NCBI GenBank assembly: GCA_004322135.1
Contig: SCSG01000008.1
Coordinates: forward strand, 1-64,000
Origin: Burkholderiaceae bacterium
GTDB lineage: Bacteria; Pseudomonadota; Gammaproteobacteria; Burkholderiales; Burkholderiaceae_B
Reading direction: 5' to 3'
Length of the DNA: 64,000 nt
Shown: positions 9,085-17,167 of the stretch, piece after piece
How the letters are laid out: every line of letters begins with the position of its first letter
Numbering within the stretch: the stretch's first letter is position 1
Position numbers and translations under genes: made by a program
Notes under the pieces: generated by a model
Seen by the model: only the letters and a program-made list of their open reading frames with translations
Databases searched by the model: none
Told to the model about the DNA's origin: nothing

Positions 9085-11891
9085 ACTCTGAACACTTTCA
9101 TCACTTCATCACCCAGGTGGTTGATCACTTTCACCGCAATCCTTCCCGATTCCGGCTTATCGAAAGGTCGAGAGGTATCGCTATGCAGCGTTGCCCAGGC
9201 ATCTTCATTGATTTCAGCTTTCAGGGTCGTTTTAAGCGCTTTGTAGGGATCATTGGCGCCAAGGAAGTAGGCTTGCCGAACAAAGAAACTTTCCTCGTTG
9301 TAGTCGGTATCGATAAACCAGCAGGCAATGCCATCCGGCCCATCGGAACGCACTTCGCCGGTACTGGGTTGAAAAACATCCACCCCATTGACCTTGACTT
9401 GCATCTGGCCCGCCTCGGCTTCAAGAATATCAATATCAGGTTCGCCAAAGATGACAAACAGGTTGCCCTTGCCGGTGTTTTTAAGGTCGTCGGCCATGTG
9501 CAGATCGGCATTCATGCGAGCTTTAAGCACCGGAATGCGTCCAAGCTTATCGAACTCGGACGAGCGGGCATCATAGTTAAAAGCGCAGGCAATCAACACA
9601 TCAAAGCCGGCATCGCCCGCCTCACGCGCCGCCGCCACCAGATCGGGGCGGGAAACCGTGCCAAACTCGGGGCCGATAAAAATGGCCGCCCGGCGCTCGC
9701 TGCCTGATTCTTCGCTCCCCTCAACGTAGCGGCCTTCGGCGCACACCAGATCGCCGGGCCACGGGGCAAGTGCCGTGAAATTGATCTTGCCTTCCTTATG
9801 CGCTTGCTGCACGCCAGCGGCTCTAAGATTTTCCAGGATGATCTGTGCAAAATCCCGTTCGACGCCGAAGGCGCCCAGCTTATCGCTGACCGCATTAATC
9901 AATTCATCGTTTTCATCAACACCCAGCACTCGATGCGGGCTCAGGCTCTCCACCGTGAATGGGCCAGCAACGCGGACCTTCTTCTTATCCTCGTAGGGCT
10001 TGTCGTAAAGGTATTCAGAATCGGCCTTGGCAGCAATGGAGGCGTCGATTTCTTTCTGGCGGGCGATGCGTGCTTGCCACCAGGCGGCGTGAGTTAGATT
10101 GGCCTTGACTGACCATTTGCCACTGGCCTCGCGTGGAATCTCCCATTCTTGCCACTGCACCTTCAGTTCCTTGTTCAACCCTTCGCGCAAAGGCTCCAGT
10201 TCGGCCTGCCATTTATCCCAAATGACATCGATCTCTGCGTTATTCGCGATGGACCTGAGCGTTACGTGCGCAGCCCGCTCATAAACAAAACCATGGCGGA
10301 TATCACCGCTAGCCGATTGATTGGAAGGTGCAGTATGCGTGATCGCAGCCTCCTTGATTTGCCCGTCGCGACTGTCGGCTAACAAATAGCAGGGATAGCG
10401 TGCACCCATGATGCGGGCACGGGCCAGGGCGAGAGCCACACGTGATGTATCAATGGTGATCCAGCGGCGACCCCATTGTTCAGCGACGTAGGCGGCAGTG
10501 CCGGAGCCACATGTCGGATCAAGGACCAGATCACCTGGATCGGTAACCATGAGGATACAACGCTGGACAACAAGTGGAAGCGTTTCTACGACGTAATTTT
10601 TATCGAGGGATGACCCTGAAATTACAGTGTCTGTCCAAATGTGATGGAAACTAGCCGCAATAAAGTCGTGTAAGCGTCTTACATAGCTTAGACTATTCTT
10701 AGAAGCGTTTAGACGACCAGCTTTTTGGAGTCTTTCCATACCTTTCTGATTAGTCTTCCACCGCACCTTTAGGCTCGGAAGAATTTCGCGTCCTTTGATT
10801 TTTACGGGGAACCAAGATGCAGCGCCATCTCCTTTGTCTCGCCCAATGCTCTGCGATGTAATGTTGTCAAACCTGATAATGTCGGCGCTCGTGCGCTCGC
10901 TCTGCGACAATTCTGCGAGGGATCTGATGGTTCCGTCAGGATAGCGAACCTTGTTGTAAGCCTCGAAAGACCCCGCCCCGAGTTCTTTTACATAAAATGG
11001 CTGGCGGAACTTTAGTACTTCCTTCTGTTTTCCATACCAAAGCAAATAATCGCAGACATTTCCTAAGTAATCTGAAGTACTACTGCTTGTCTTTAGAAAA
11101 GTGATTTGGTTTACGCAGTTTTCAACGCCAAACACCTCGTCCATCACTGCTCTTACTCGATGTACATTTTCTTCACCAATCTGCACGAAGATGGACCCCG
11201 ATTCTGCCAACAAATCACGTGCCACAGTCAACCGGTCACGCAGATAGGTCAAATATGAATGAATGCCATCGCGCCAAGTGTCGCGAAAGGCCTTGACCTG
11301 CTCAGGCTCCCTCGTGATATGGTCAGCATTACCGTCTTTCACATCGCGACTGGTGGTGGACCACTGGAAATTGGAATTGAATTTGATCCCATACGGCGGG
11401 TCCAGGTAAATACATTGCACCTGACCCCGCAAGCCTTCGCGCTCGGCCAGGCTGGCCATCACCTGCAAGCTGTCGCCAAGAATCATGCGATTGGCCCAAT
11501 GGGCGTCGTGCTGGTAAAACTCGGTTTTCGCGTTATCGTCAGGCAATCCATTAAAGTCGGCAAACAAGTCCGCTTGAGCATTGGCCTGTGCCGGCGCGCC
11601 AGCTTCCGTTTGGCGACGCAGATCGTCGATCAATACCTTGGGGTGCACCTTTTCCTGAATGTAAATCGGCGGCGCATGCACGACAAGGTCGGACCAGTCC
11701 TGCTCGTCCTTGCCGCGCCAGACCAATTGCGGGTCCAGGTCGCGGTTGCGGCGGTTGTAGGCGACGCGCACTGGGCTTTGTTCGTTCTTGGCCATCACCG
11801 ACTGGAATTCGGCGGTGGGGATATTTTTGCGAGTGGCCTCGCTGTGGTTCAGCGTTTCAACGCTGAGTGGATTTTTGGCTCTCTTGGCCAT
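9081..11891 (-). CDS. Type III restriction-modification methyltransferase (Mod)
   Basis: 936-residue DNA methyltransferase of the type III/beta class. The catalytic motif DPPY is at residues 164-167 and the AdoMet-binding DPTCGSGT at 458-465. This order (catalytic before AdoMet motif) defines the beta class, which usually makes N6-methyladenine. Between them (about 265-440) is the target recognition domain, visibly more AT-rich in DNA (10571-11100). A long C-terminal region (about 500-936) is of the kind seen in the large Mod subfamily paired with Res helicases. No frameshift is seen. It starts one nucleotide after the res stop, so the genes form one operon. Confidence 0.9.
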   Translation of the reverse strand: MAKRAKNPLSVETLNHSEATRKNIPTAEFQSVMAKNEQSPVRVAYNRRNRDLDPQLVWRGKDEQDWSDLVVHAPPIYIQEKVHPKVLIDDLRRQTEAGAPAQANAQADLFADFNGLPDDNAKTEFYQHDAHWANRMILGDSLQVMASLAEREGLRGQVQCIYLDPPYGIKFNSNFQWSTTSRDVKDGNADHITREPEQVKAFRDTWRDGIHSYLTYLRDRLTVARDLLAESGSIFVQIGEENVHRVRAVMDEVFGVENCVNQITFLKTSSSTSDYLGNVCDYLLWYGKQKEVLKFRQPFYVKELGAGSFEAYNKVRYPDGTIRSLAELSQSERTSADIIRFDNITSQSIGRDKGDGAASWFPVKIKGREILPSLKVRWKTNQKGMERLQKAGRLNASKNSLSYVRRLHDFIAASFHHIWTDTVISGSSLDKNYVVETLPLVVQRCILMVTDPGDLVLDPTCGSGTAAYVAEQWGRRWITIDTSRVALALARARIMGARYPCYLLADSRDGQIKEAAITHTAPSNQSASGDIRHGFVYERAAHVTLRSIANNAEIDVIWDKWQAELEPLREGLNKELKVQWQEWEIPREASGKWSVKANLTHAAWWQARIARQKEIDASIAAKADSEYLYDKPYEDKKKVRVAGPFTVESLSPHRVLGVDENDELINAVSDKLGAFGVERDFAQIILENLRAAGVQQAHKEGKINFTALAPWPGDLVCAEGRYVEGSEESGSERRAAIFIGPEFGTVSRPDLVAAAREAGDAGFDVLIACAFNYDARSSEFDKLGRIPVLKARMNADLHMADDLKNTGKGNLFVIFGEPDIDILEAEAGQMQVKVNGVDVFQPSTGEVRSDGPDGIACWFIDTDYNEESFFVRQAYFLGANDPYKALKTTLKAEINEDAWATLHSDTSRPFDKPESGRIAVKVINHLGDEVMKVFRV

Positions 11892-11892
11892 A

Positions 11893-14460
11893 TCAGACTT
11901 CCTCTACCGCGTGCGGGGCGCTCACGGACTCGATCATGTGGTTAAAGCTGGCTTCCAGCAGTTCGGCAAAATCATCTTGCATCTGAAAGACATCCGTAAA
12001 TTCGGCAAAGGCCCAGCGGCCATAAAGTTTGAGATTATTCACGCCCGGCACCCAGTACGTGTCCATCGTGGCTTTCTTTTCCTTGGCGTCTTCGCGGCGA
12101 TAGCCCTTGATTTCGACAATCAGGTGCAGCGGGTCGTCATCGCCATGGCCATCATCGATCAGCAGAATGAAGTCCGGCAGGTACTGGCGCATATGCGAGC
12201 CATAGCGATAAGGCACTTCCAGTCCCAGATTGTGATTCTTCACGTAGGCTTTAACCTTGGGATGAGCTTCAGCCACACGGCAAAACTCACCCTCCCAGTC
12301 GCTATCCAGGATCACCCAATTAAGGTGACAGCGATCCGGTCTTGTTTCCCATCGGTCGGTCTTGGAGGTATTGAAGTTCACGTAGCGGGTCGAACCCGCC
12401 GGATTGTAGGGATCCAGTACAGCCTTGATGGGACGCCTGCCCTGCTCCGCGCGGGTAATGGCGGCCGTGATACGTTCACAGGCCATGTCGGCCAATTCCT
12501 GATACATCAGCTGAGCGGGATAAGTGCCCCCTTTACAAACCAGGCACGTATCCAACCATTGTTTGGCGATGCGCTTGAGTTGACCAAACAGATGCAATTT
12601 TGGCTCTTCGCCCGGGTCGCGCCATTTGGAATAAAGCAATCGATGGGTAAGGTGGAACAGCAATGTTGAAGGGCGCATGTCGCCCAAGTGCTCCAGACTC
12701 AAATCCACCTGCTCGCCAATGATGCCCGAATTGCGCGTAATAGAAGGCCCCACGATATCGGGCGAGAGTTCCAGCACAGAATCAGCGTTGAAGTCGGCGC
12801 TGAGCCTTTCTTCGGGGAGCTCCACACGATAGCCCAGCACACGAGGAAAGCTGATTTCCAGCGCATCCCTTTCGGGACGCATGGCCTTCACCTGAATGGT
12901 TTCGCGGGGCGGTTGCGGCGGCGCGACCACCGGCTTGGCGGTGAAGTCGAACGGAATGCCCAGCACGTCCGCATATTCAGTATTGAACAGCCCCTCTTCA
13001 TTCAAATCATAGGACTGCCGACGCAAAGCGCGCCCGATCACCTGCTCGCACAATAATTGCGTGCCAAACGCTCGCACCCCCAATACATGAGTGACGGTAT
13101 TGGCATCCCAGCCCTCCGTAAGCATGGAGACCGAAACAACACACCGAATTGACTCGCCAAGCCGACCGGGCTTACCGACGGTATTCATAACTTCCCTCAG
13201 CAGATCCTGATCAGTAATATGATCGGCCGCTCGAGCGTCACCGGTGCGCTCGATGATTTCACGGCGGAAACGGTCAATCTCGTCGGAAGCCATATTACGA
13301 AAGTTGCTGTCTAGCGCCTCGCCGGATTCAAGCTGTTCACTATCAATCAGCAAGGTGTTCGGCCGGCCCATCGGATTACCATGCTCGTCGAAATTACGGA
13401 ACAATTCCAGTCGCCCGTTTTCCAGTGTGGTGGAACCATCATCATTGCTGCGCTGAAAGCCAGAGATATAGTCGTACACCAATTTGGATGTAGCGGTGTT
13501 GTTGCATACGACAATAAAACATGGCGGCACGTGGACGCCCGCTTTTTGCCAAAGATCGTAAGTTTTTCGATAGTGGCCATACAACGCTTCCAGCGCGGTT
13601 TGTAATTCCACCGGGATGCTCAGCGGATCCAGCTCCTTGCCCGCGCCCCTGCCCTTTTTGGGCATCTTCTTGCCTATGTGTTTCCACAGCTCGCGAAACT
13701 TGGGCATCTCGCCGCCGGGAATATTGTCGGCCACCGGCACGCGCGGCAGTTTGACGATGCCGCACTCGATGGCGTCCATTAACGAAAAATCGCTCATCGT
13801 CCACGGGAACAACGTGCCCTCAACATAGCCTGAGCCGCTAAGAAAGAACGGAGTAGCCGACAAGTCAATGACCCTGGCCAAGCCTAGTTTGCGGTTGACA
13901 GCCTCCAGGCCGGAAATCCAAAGACGTGCCGCCTTGCTGTTTTGCTCGGCCTCTTTGCGCTCGTCGCCCTTAAGATCGCCTTCGTGACCATTGTCAGGCT
14001 TCTCGCGATAGCAGTGATGCGCTTCGTCGTTGATGACCAGAATGTTTTTCATCCCCATCAAATCAGGCATAACACGCTGGATCATCTGGCCTTCGGTTTC
14101 CAGTGTATCCAGCTCGTCACCGCCGCGCCCCTGCAACAGCAAGCGGCCACCCTTGGAAAGCTCCATGCGTTCGCGCAACTTGAAGGCGTGATAGTTGGTG
14201 ATGACAATCTTGGCGCGGCCCAGATCGGCCATCATGTCGCTGGGTATCAACTCGCGACTTTGATAGTAACTGTCGGGATCGTGGGGTTGAAGCACACGCA
14301 GCCGTTCCTTTACGGTCAACCCTGGCGCCACCAACAGGAAGCCGCGTGTGAATTTCTTGCTGGTGGGCCGACGCACGGCGTTGACTGTCTGCCAGGCAAT
14401 GAGCATGGCCATCACCGTGGTTTTGCCCGCCCCGGTGGCCAGCTTAAGTGCCAGACGCAT
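11893..14460 (-). CDS. Type III restriction subunit Res, 5'-truncated
   Basis: SF2 helicase/endonuclease subunit. From the first internal ATG it gives 855 residues; the frame stays open to 14550 (adding FTPVAPQSGKAGERFIEYL...) and then stops without a start codon, so about 60-100 N-terminal residues of the normal protein are missing. Walker A (ATGAGKTT) begins 8 residues after the ATG. The DEAH-like box reads NDEAHHCY, and the arginine-finger motif QVIGRALRR is present. The C-terminal PDFILLID...IVEIKGY matches a PD-(D/E)xK nuclease. Loss of the N-terminus probably impairs restriction; whether the short form is made is unknown. Confidence 0.82.
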   Translation of the reverse strand: MRLALKLATGAGKTTVMAMLIAWQTVNAVRRPTSKKFTRGFLLVAPGLTVKERLRVLQPHDPDSYYQSRELIPSDMMADLGRAKIVITNYHAFKLRERMELSKGGRLLLQGRGGDELDTLETEGQMIQRVMPDLMGMKNILVINDEAHHCYREKPDNGHEGDLKGDERKEAEQNSKAARLWISGLEAVNRKLGLARVIDLSATPFFLSGSGYVEGTLFPWTMSDFSLMDAIECGIVKLPRVPVADNIPGGEMPKFRELWKHIGKKMPKKGRGAGKELDPLSIPVELQTALEALYGHYRKTYDLWQKAGVHVPPCFIVVCNNTATSKLVYDYISGFQRSNDDGSTTLENGRLELFRNFDEHGNPMGRPNTLLIDSEQLESGEALDSNFRNMASDEIDRFRREIIERTGDARAADHITDQDLLREVMNTVGKPGRLGESIRCVVSVSMLTEGWDANTVTHVLGVRAFGTQLLCEQVIGRALRRQSYDLNEEGLFNTEYADVLGIPFDFTAKPVVAPPQPPRETIQVKAMRPERDALEISFPRVLGYRVELPEERLSADFNADSVLELSPDIVGPSITRNSGIIGEQVDLSLEHLGDMRPSTLLFHLTHRLLYSKWRDPGEEPKLHLFGQLKRIAKQWLDTCLVCKGGTYPAQLMYQELADMACERITAAITRAEQGRRPIKAVLDPYNPAGSTRYVNFNTSKTDRWETRPDRCHLNWVILDSDWEGEFCRVAEAHPKVKAYVKNHNLGLEVPYRYGSHMRQYLPDFILLIDDGHGDDDPLHLIVEIKGYRREDAKEKKATMDTYWVPGVNNLKLYGRWAFAEFTDVFQMQDDFAELLEASFNHMIESVSAPHAVEEV

Positions 14461-14552
14461 CAGCCCGGGGTTGGCATCGTTGTTGGCGTCCGTCAGGTAT
14501 TCAATGAATCGCTCGCCGGCTTTGCCTGACTGTGGCGCAACTGGAGTAAATC

Positions 14553-14924
14553 ATGCAAATCCGCCCAATCCGTACCGAAGCAGATTACAAGGCTGCCCTT
14601 AAAGAAACTTCCCGCCTCATGGAGGGCGACCCGGATCTCGGTACGCCAGAAGGCGACCGCCTGGATGTCCTGGTTACTCTGGTGCAAGCCTACGAGGCAA
14701 GGCACCATCCGATAGACCTACCCGACCCCATCGAAGCCATCAAATTCCGGATGGAGCAAGCTGGGCTCACCGCAAAAGACTTAGAGCCGATGATCGGCCA
14801 GCGTAACCGCGTCTACGAGGTTCTCAATCGCAAGCGCTCCCTAACGTTGCCTATGATCTGGAAACTTCATCAGCAGCTTGGGATTCCAGCAGAAAGCCTG
14901 ATCAGACCGCCAGCGCACGCTTGA
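14553..14924 (+). CDS. HigA-family antitoxin (orphan)
   Basis: 123-residue HTH protein of the HigA type: an N-terminal MQIRPIRTEADYKAAL segment, the middle EGDRLDVLVTLVQAYEARHHPID, and a C-terminal HTH (AGLTAKDLEPMIGQRNRVYEVLNRKRSLTLPMI). In this family the HigB toxin gene normally lies directly upstream on the same strand. Here the upstream DNA is the broken 5' end of res on the opposite strand, so no toxin is present. A GGAG ribosome-binding site precedes the ATG by 6 nt. It could still repress its own or foreign HigBA operons. Confidence 0.85.
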   Translation: MQIRPIRTEADYKAALKETSRLMEGDPDLGTPEGDRLDVLVTLVQAYEARHHPIDLPDPIEAIKFRMEQAGLTAKDLEPMIGQRNRVYEVLNRKRSLTLPMIWKLHQQLGIPAESLIRPPAHA

Positions 14925-14959
14925 AAATAGCTCTGTCGAAGCGGGCCCGGAGGCAACAA

Positions 14960-15238
14960 TTAAGCGGAGTAACGGACGGGACGCAACATAAGGCTGAAAG
15001 TCGCCTGGCAGGCCATTACGCTGCCTTTGGTCAGGATGCGCAGCACGCCCATCCCCTGTTCGTCGAAGAAGGGCAATACCCAATCATTGAGCAAATCGGC
15101 AGCAGTGATCGGCGTCTTGATGGGGTAGAGCTTGGCGGCGGCCCACTTGGCCATGGGACGCGTATCAGCCGTCATGCGAATCACGTCAGCCGCCTCTGCC
15201 ACCACATCCGGGTAATTCCTTACCCCACCCCCAGCCAC
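14960..15238 (-). pseudogene. IS481-type transposase fragment fused to a phage tail end
   Basis: A 92-codon frame made of unrelated parts. Residues about 30-68 (AAAKLYPIKTPITAADLLND, FDEQGMGVLRILT) match the DDE integrase core of IS481-family transposases from memory; in an intact copy DRGTEYCG should follow RILT. Instead the frame continues directly as KGSVMACQATFSLMLRPVRYSA, the C-terminal end of a siphophage tail-tube protein. The first 25 residues are not recognised. It is recombination debris, not a working gene. No IS ends were identified. Confidence 0.6.
14993..15033. repeat. Direct repeat copy B (41 bp, phage tail end)
   Basis: Partner of 8356-8396 (37 of 41 identical, offset 6637 nt). 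This copy carries the more complete tail-protein C-terminus. Confidence 0.85.
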
Positions 15239-15258
15239 CTGGCGCGGCTTTTTACCAC

Positions 15259-15531
15259 CTATGCACGCTTGCTGGCCACGACCTTCTTTAAGGCCTCGTT
15301 CATCCGCGTTTGCCAGCCCGGGCCGCCGGCCTTGAACGCGTCGATCACTGTCTTGTCATAGCGAATCGTCACGGCAACCTTCGGGCTTTCCAGACGTGGC
15401 CGCCCTATCCGCTTCAACTGCTTGAACTCTTCTTCCCCAAGCTCGTAGGTATCAGGGTCCGCCGCAATGCCTCGATTAATTGCGGCGTCCTCTTCAGACG
15501 TCGGCATGATCAGTTTACGTTTGCTTGACAT
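15259..15531 (-). CDS. brnA: BrnA-family antitoxin
   Basis: 90-residue antitoxin of the BrnT/BrnA system. It has the BrnA pattern: SSKRKLIMPTSEEDAAINRGIA at the start, then GRPRLESPKVAVTIRYDKTVIDAFKA, the ribbon-helix-helix DNA-binding part, and a basic C-terminus. The start is set at MSSKRKL; upstream codons belong to the overlapping toxin frame. It overlaps the 3' end of brnT by 17 nt, so the two are translated together. It should bind BrnT and autorepress at the palindrome upstream of brnT. Confidence 0.9.
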   Translation of the reverse strand: MSSKRKLIMPTSEEDAAINRGIAADPDTYELGEEEFKQLKRIGRPRLESPKVAVTIRYDKTVIDAFKAGGPGWQTRMNEALKKVVASKRA

Positions 15532-15784
15532 AGTCCCGCACCTCTCGCGAATTAGCCTTGCGCAGACTGATGACGTGCATCGTGTCTGCGCGCTGCGTGA
15601 ACACCACGCAGTACAAGCGATCATTTATGACCGCATAGCCGATTTTCCGCACCTTGCCGTAATCGCGGCGCGTATCGGGCTTAGCCATCACCTCGGGCCA
15701 GTCGATCTCTTGAGCCAACGACAACGAGACACCATGCTTGTGTTGGTTGCTCTTGTCTTTGACCCAGTCAAAGGTGATTTCCAT
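15515..15784 (-). CDS. brnT: BrnT-family toxin (RelE-like ribonuclease)
   Basis: 89-residue toxin with the BrnT core: MEITFDWVKDKSNQHKHGVS, the basic/aromatic RRDYGKVRKIGYAVINDRLYCVVFTQR and the terminal HVISLRKANSREVRDY. BrnT cleaves RNA and is held by BrnA in a heterotetramer. The start is set at MEITFDW, where the family begins; 12 upstream codons are ignored. It is the first gene of brnT-brnA. All expected segments are intact, so the pair is probably functional. Confidence 0.9.
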   Translation of the reverse strand: MEITFDWVKDKSNQHKHGVSLSLAQEIDWPEVMAKPDTRRDYGKVRKIGYAVINDRLYCVVFTQRADTMHVISLRKANSREVRDYVKQT

Positions 15785-15790
15785 AGGACT

Positions 15791-15814
15791 TATTGTGGTC
15801 ACAAGAACAATATA
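15791..15814 (-). promoter_or_regulatory. Palindromic operator/-10 region of brnTA
   Basis: Just upstream of brnT lies an inverted repeat TTGTG-GT-CACAA (15793-15804), nested with a wider TATTGT...ACAATA pair (15791-15812). A TATATT -10-like box on the minus strand (15809-15814) overlaps it. This fits an autorepressed TA promoter; the -35 is weak. Confidence 0.5.
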
Positions 15815-16115
15815 CCGCAAGACATTTCGTAGTTACGAATTCCATGCGGCATCAGCCGCCTTCGGGCGGCTTTTCCTTGTCCGATACGCGCACAGCGCAG
15901 CCACCCTCACTCGGGTAATTCCCTACCAGCCAGGTGCAGAACAAGGATCAAGGATGGCTGGGCATTGCACCCGTTTGATGAAGTGCTATGTAAGGCGTCG
16001 GCCAAGCTCTTAAACAAGTCCCGCCGTACCGTCGATCGGTATCTTCAACGCCACCAGGAATATCGGCTTTTATTGGCCTCGCCCCACGCTTTGGGGAACA
16101 GGCATTCACGGACCC
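15815..16115. other. Non-coding stretch between brnTA and pagL
   Basis: Contains a hairpin AGCCGCC-TTCG-GGCGGCT (15854-15871) followed by TTTCCTT, a plus-strand intrinsic terminator with no gene in front of it. A motif CGGGTAATTCC (near 15912) also occurs near 15210. The remainder holds a frame with no recognised relative. It looks like mobile-element debris. Confidence 0.4.
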
Positions 16116-16769
16116 TCAAAACATATACATATAAGCAAGCTGAACCACATCCAGCCCCGGGTTGGGCGTCTTTATGTCGGCATTCGAATAGTGTGAATAG
16201 CGAATGCCAAGACGTTGTGTTCCGTGTATCAGTATCCCACCGCCCACGTACGAGCCAAACTGGAACCGCGTGCTCAATTCACGGCCGGCGAACTCGGACC
16301 GGCTCAGCACCGTGGGCCCGACGCCCGCTTCGAGGTAAATGGTTTCTCTGGGCCACCAGCGAAGAATCGGTATGGCGCTTACCTGCCACATGGAATCGGG
16401 ATCCCCTCGCCAGGACTTCCAGTACGAAAGGCCCAATTCAACACTCAGATTCAGCCTTCCCCAATCGCCAGGCAGTTTGCCGCGCCATAATCCCGGCGTC
16501 TCGTAAGCCAGCATCGCCTTCCTGTAGTCGGAATTAAAACCCAGCTGAAGGCCCAGGCCTTGCATGGAGTCCGGTCCCCGTCCTGCGATTCGCACCGAAT
16601 TATTCGCGCCAGACCCGGCCATCGGCTGGGCGACCGCCACCGATGGATGAAACGCGATGAGGGTGCCCACGACAAGGCAGAAAAGCATCACGGTACAAGG
16701 ACGACCACCCGGTTTGGCTTGCCAACGAATCACCTTGATCCCCCACGCAAAATTTCTCGTAGCCAGCAA
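16116..16769 (-). CDS. pagL: PagL-type lipid A 3-O-deacylase
   Basis: Up to 217 residues, a predicted outer-membrane beta-barrel that removes the 3-O acyl chain of lipid A. A signal-like hydrophobic stretch (about 28-47, ending SVAVA) precedes alternating barrel strands, and the C-terminus ends in YMYMF, typical of outer-membrane proteins. The catalytic HxSN motif of the PagL family is present as H193-Y-S195-N. An acidic residue (D207) stands where PagL has its third catalytic residue, normally Glu. The start is uncertain: Met28 (16688) would leave a standard-length signal peptide. It stands alone at the far edge of the island. Confidence 0.82.
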   Translation of the reverse strand: MLATRNFAWGIKVIRWQAKPGGRPCTVMLFCLVVGTLIAFHPSVAVAQPMAGSGANNSVRIAGRGPDSMQGLGLQLGFNSDYRKAMLAYETPGLWRGKLPGDWGRLNLSVELGLSYWKSWRGDPDSMWQVSAIPILRWWPRETIYLEAGVGPTVLSRSEFAGRELSTRFQFGSYVGGGILIHGTQRLGIRYSHYSNADIKTPNPGLDVVQLAYMYMF

Positions 16770-17167
16770 AGAGGCGCTTAGTTTCCCCCGTGTGACGGAC
16801 CATCATATGACCGCGCCGCAGGCCAGCCACGGGCGCCTCTTGAATCAGCGTAATGATAGCGCGGGTTCGGGTGTTGTGTTGATGGGTACTGCATTGCCGG
16901 CTCGTTCTTCTCTAACACGCGTCATCCAGTGTCGCACCACAATCACCGCAATAAAGGCCTTACTATCCAAGCCCAATGGCTCAATTTCTTGTACCGTCAG
17001 GCACGCCCCGTCCTTTTCGCGCCACGAAGTGCAAACAGATGTAAACGATATCGCCCCAAAGTCGGTCATTTGTTGCGTTTGGATGCCTTTATGAGGCGTG
17101 CGCTTACGTTTGCGGGAGGATTCTCGCCGACAATACATTCATGTCGTTCGTTCAGAAAGGTGTAAAC
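16770..17167. other. Intergenic region without a supported gene
   Basis: About 400 nt. The arms GAGGCGC (near 16770) and GCGCCTC (near 16836) could pair across some 60 nt. A minus-strand frame (16845-17069 from an internal Met, about 74 codons) has no recognised relative and a poor ribosome-binding site, so I do not call it. The last 30 nt hold an AGAAAGG ribosome-binding site for the next gene. Confidence 0.4.

Noticed and set aside
15965-16537. 190-codon plus-strand frame near pagL
   Set aside because: Most of it is antisense to pagL, which has a signal peptide, catalytic motif and barrel end. The first 50 codons have no recognised relative.
16845-17138. 97-codon minus-strand frame
   Set aside because: No recognised relative and a poor ribosome-binding site; kept only as a remark in the intergenic entry.
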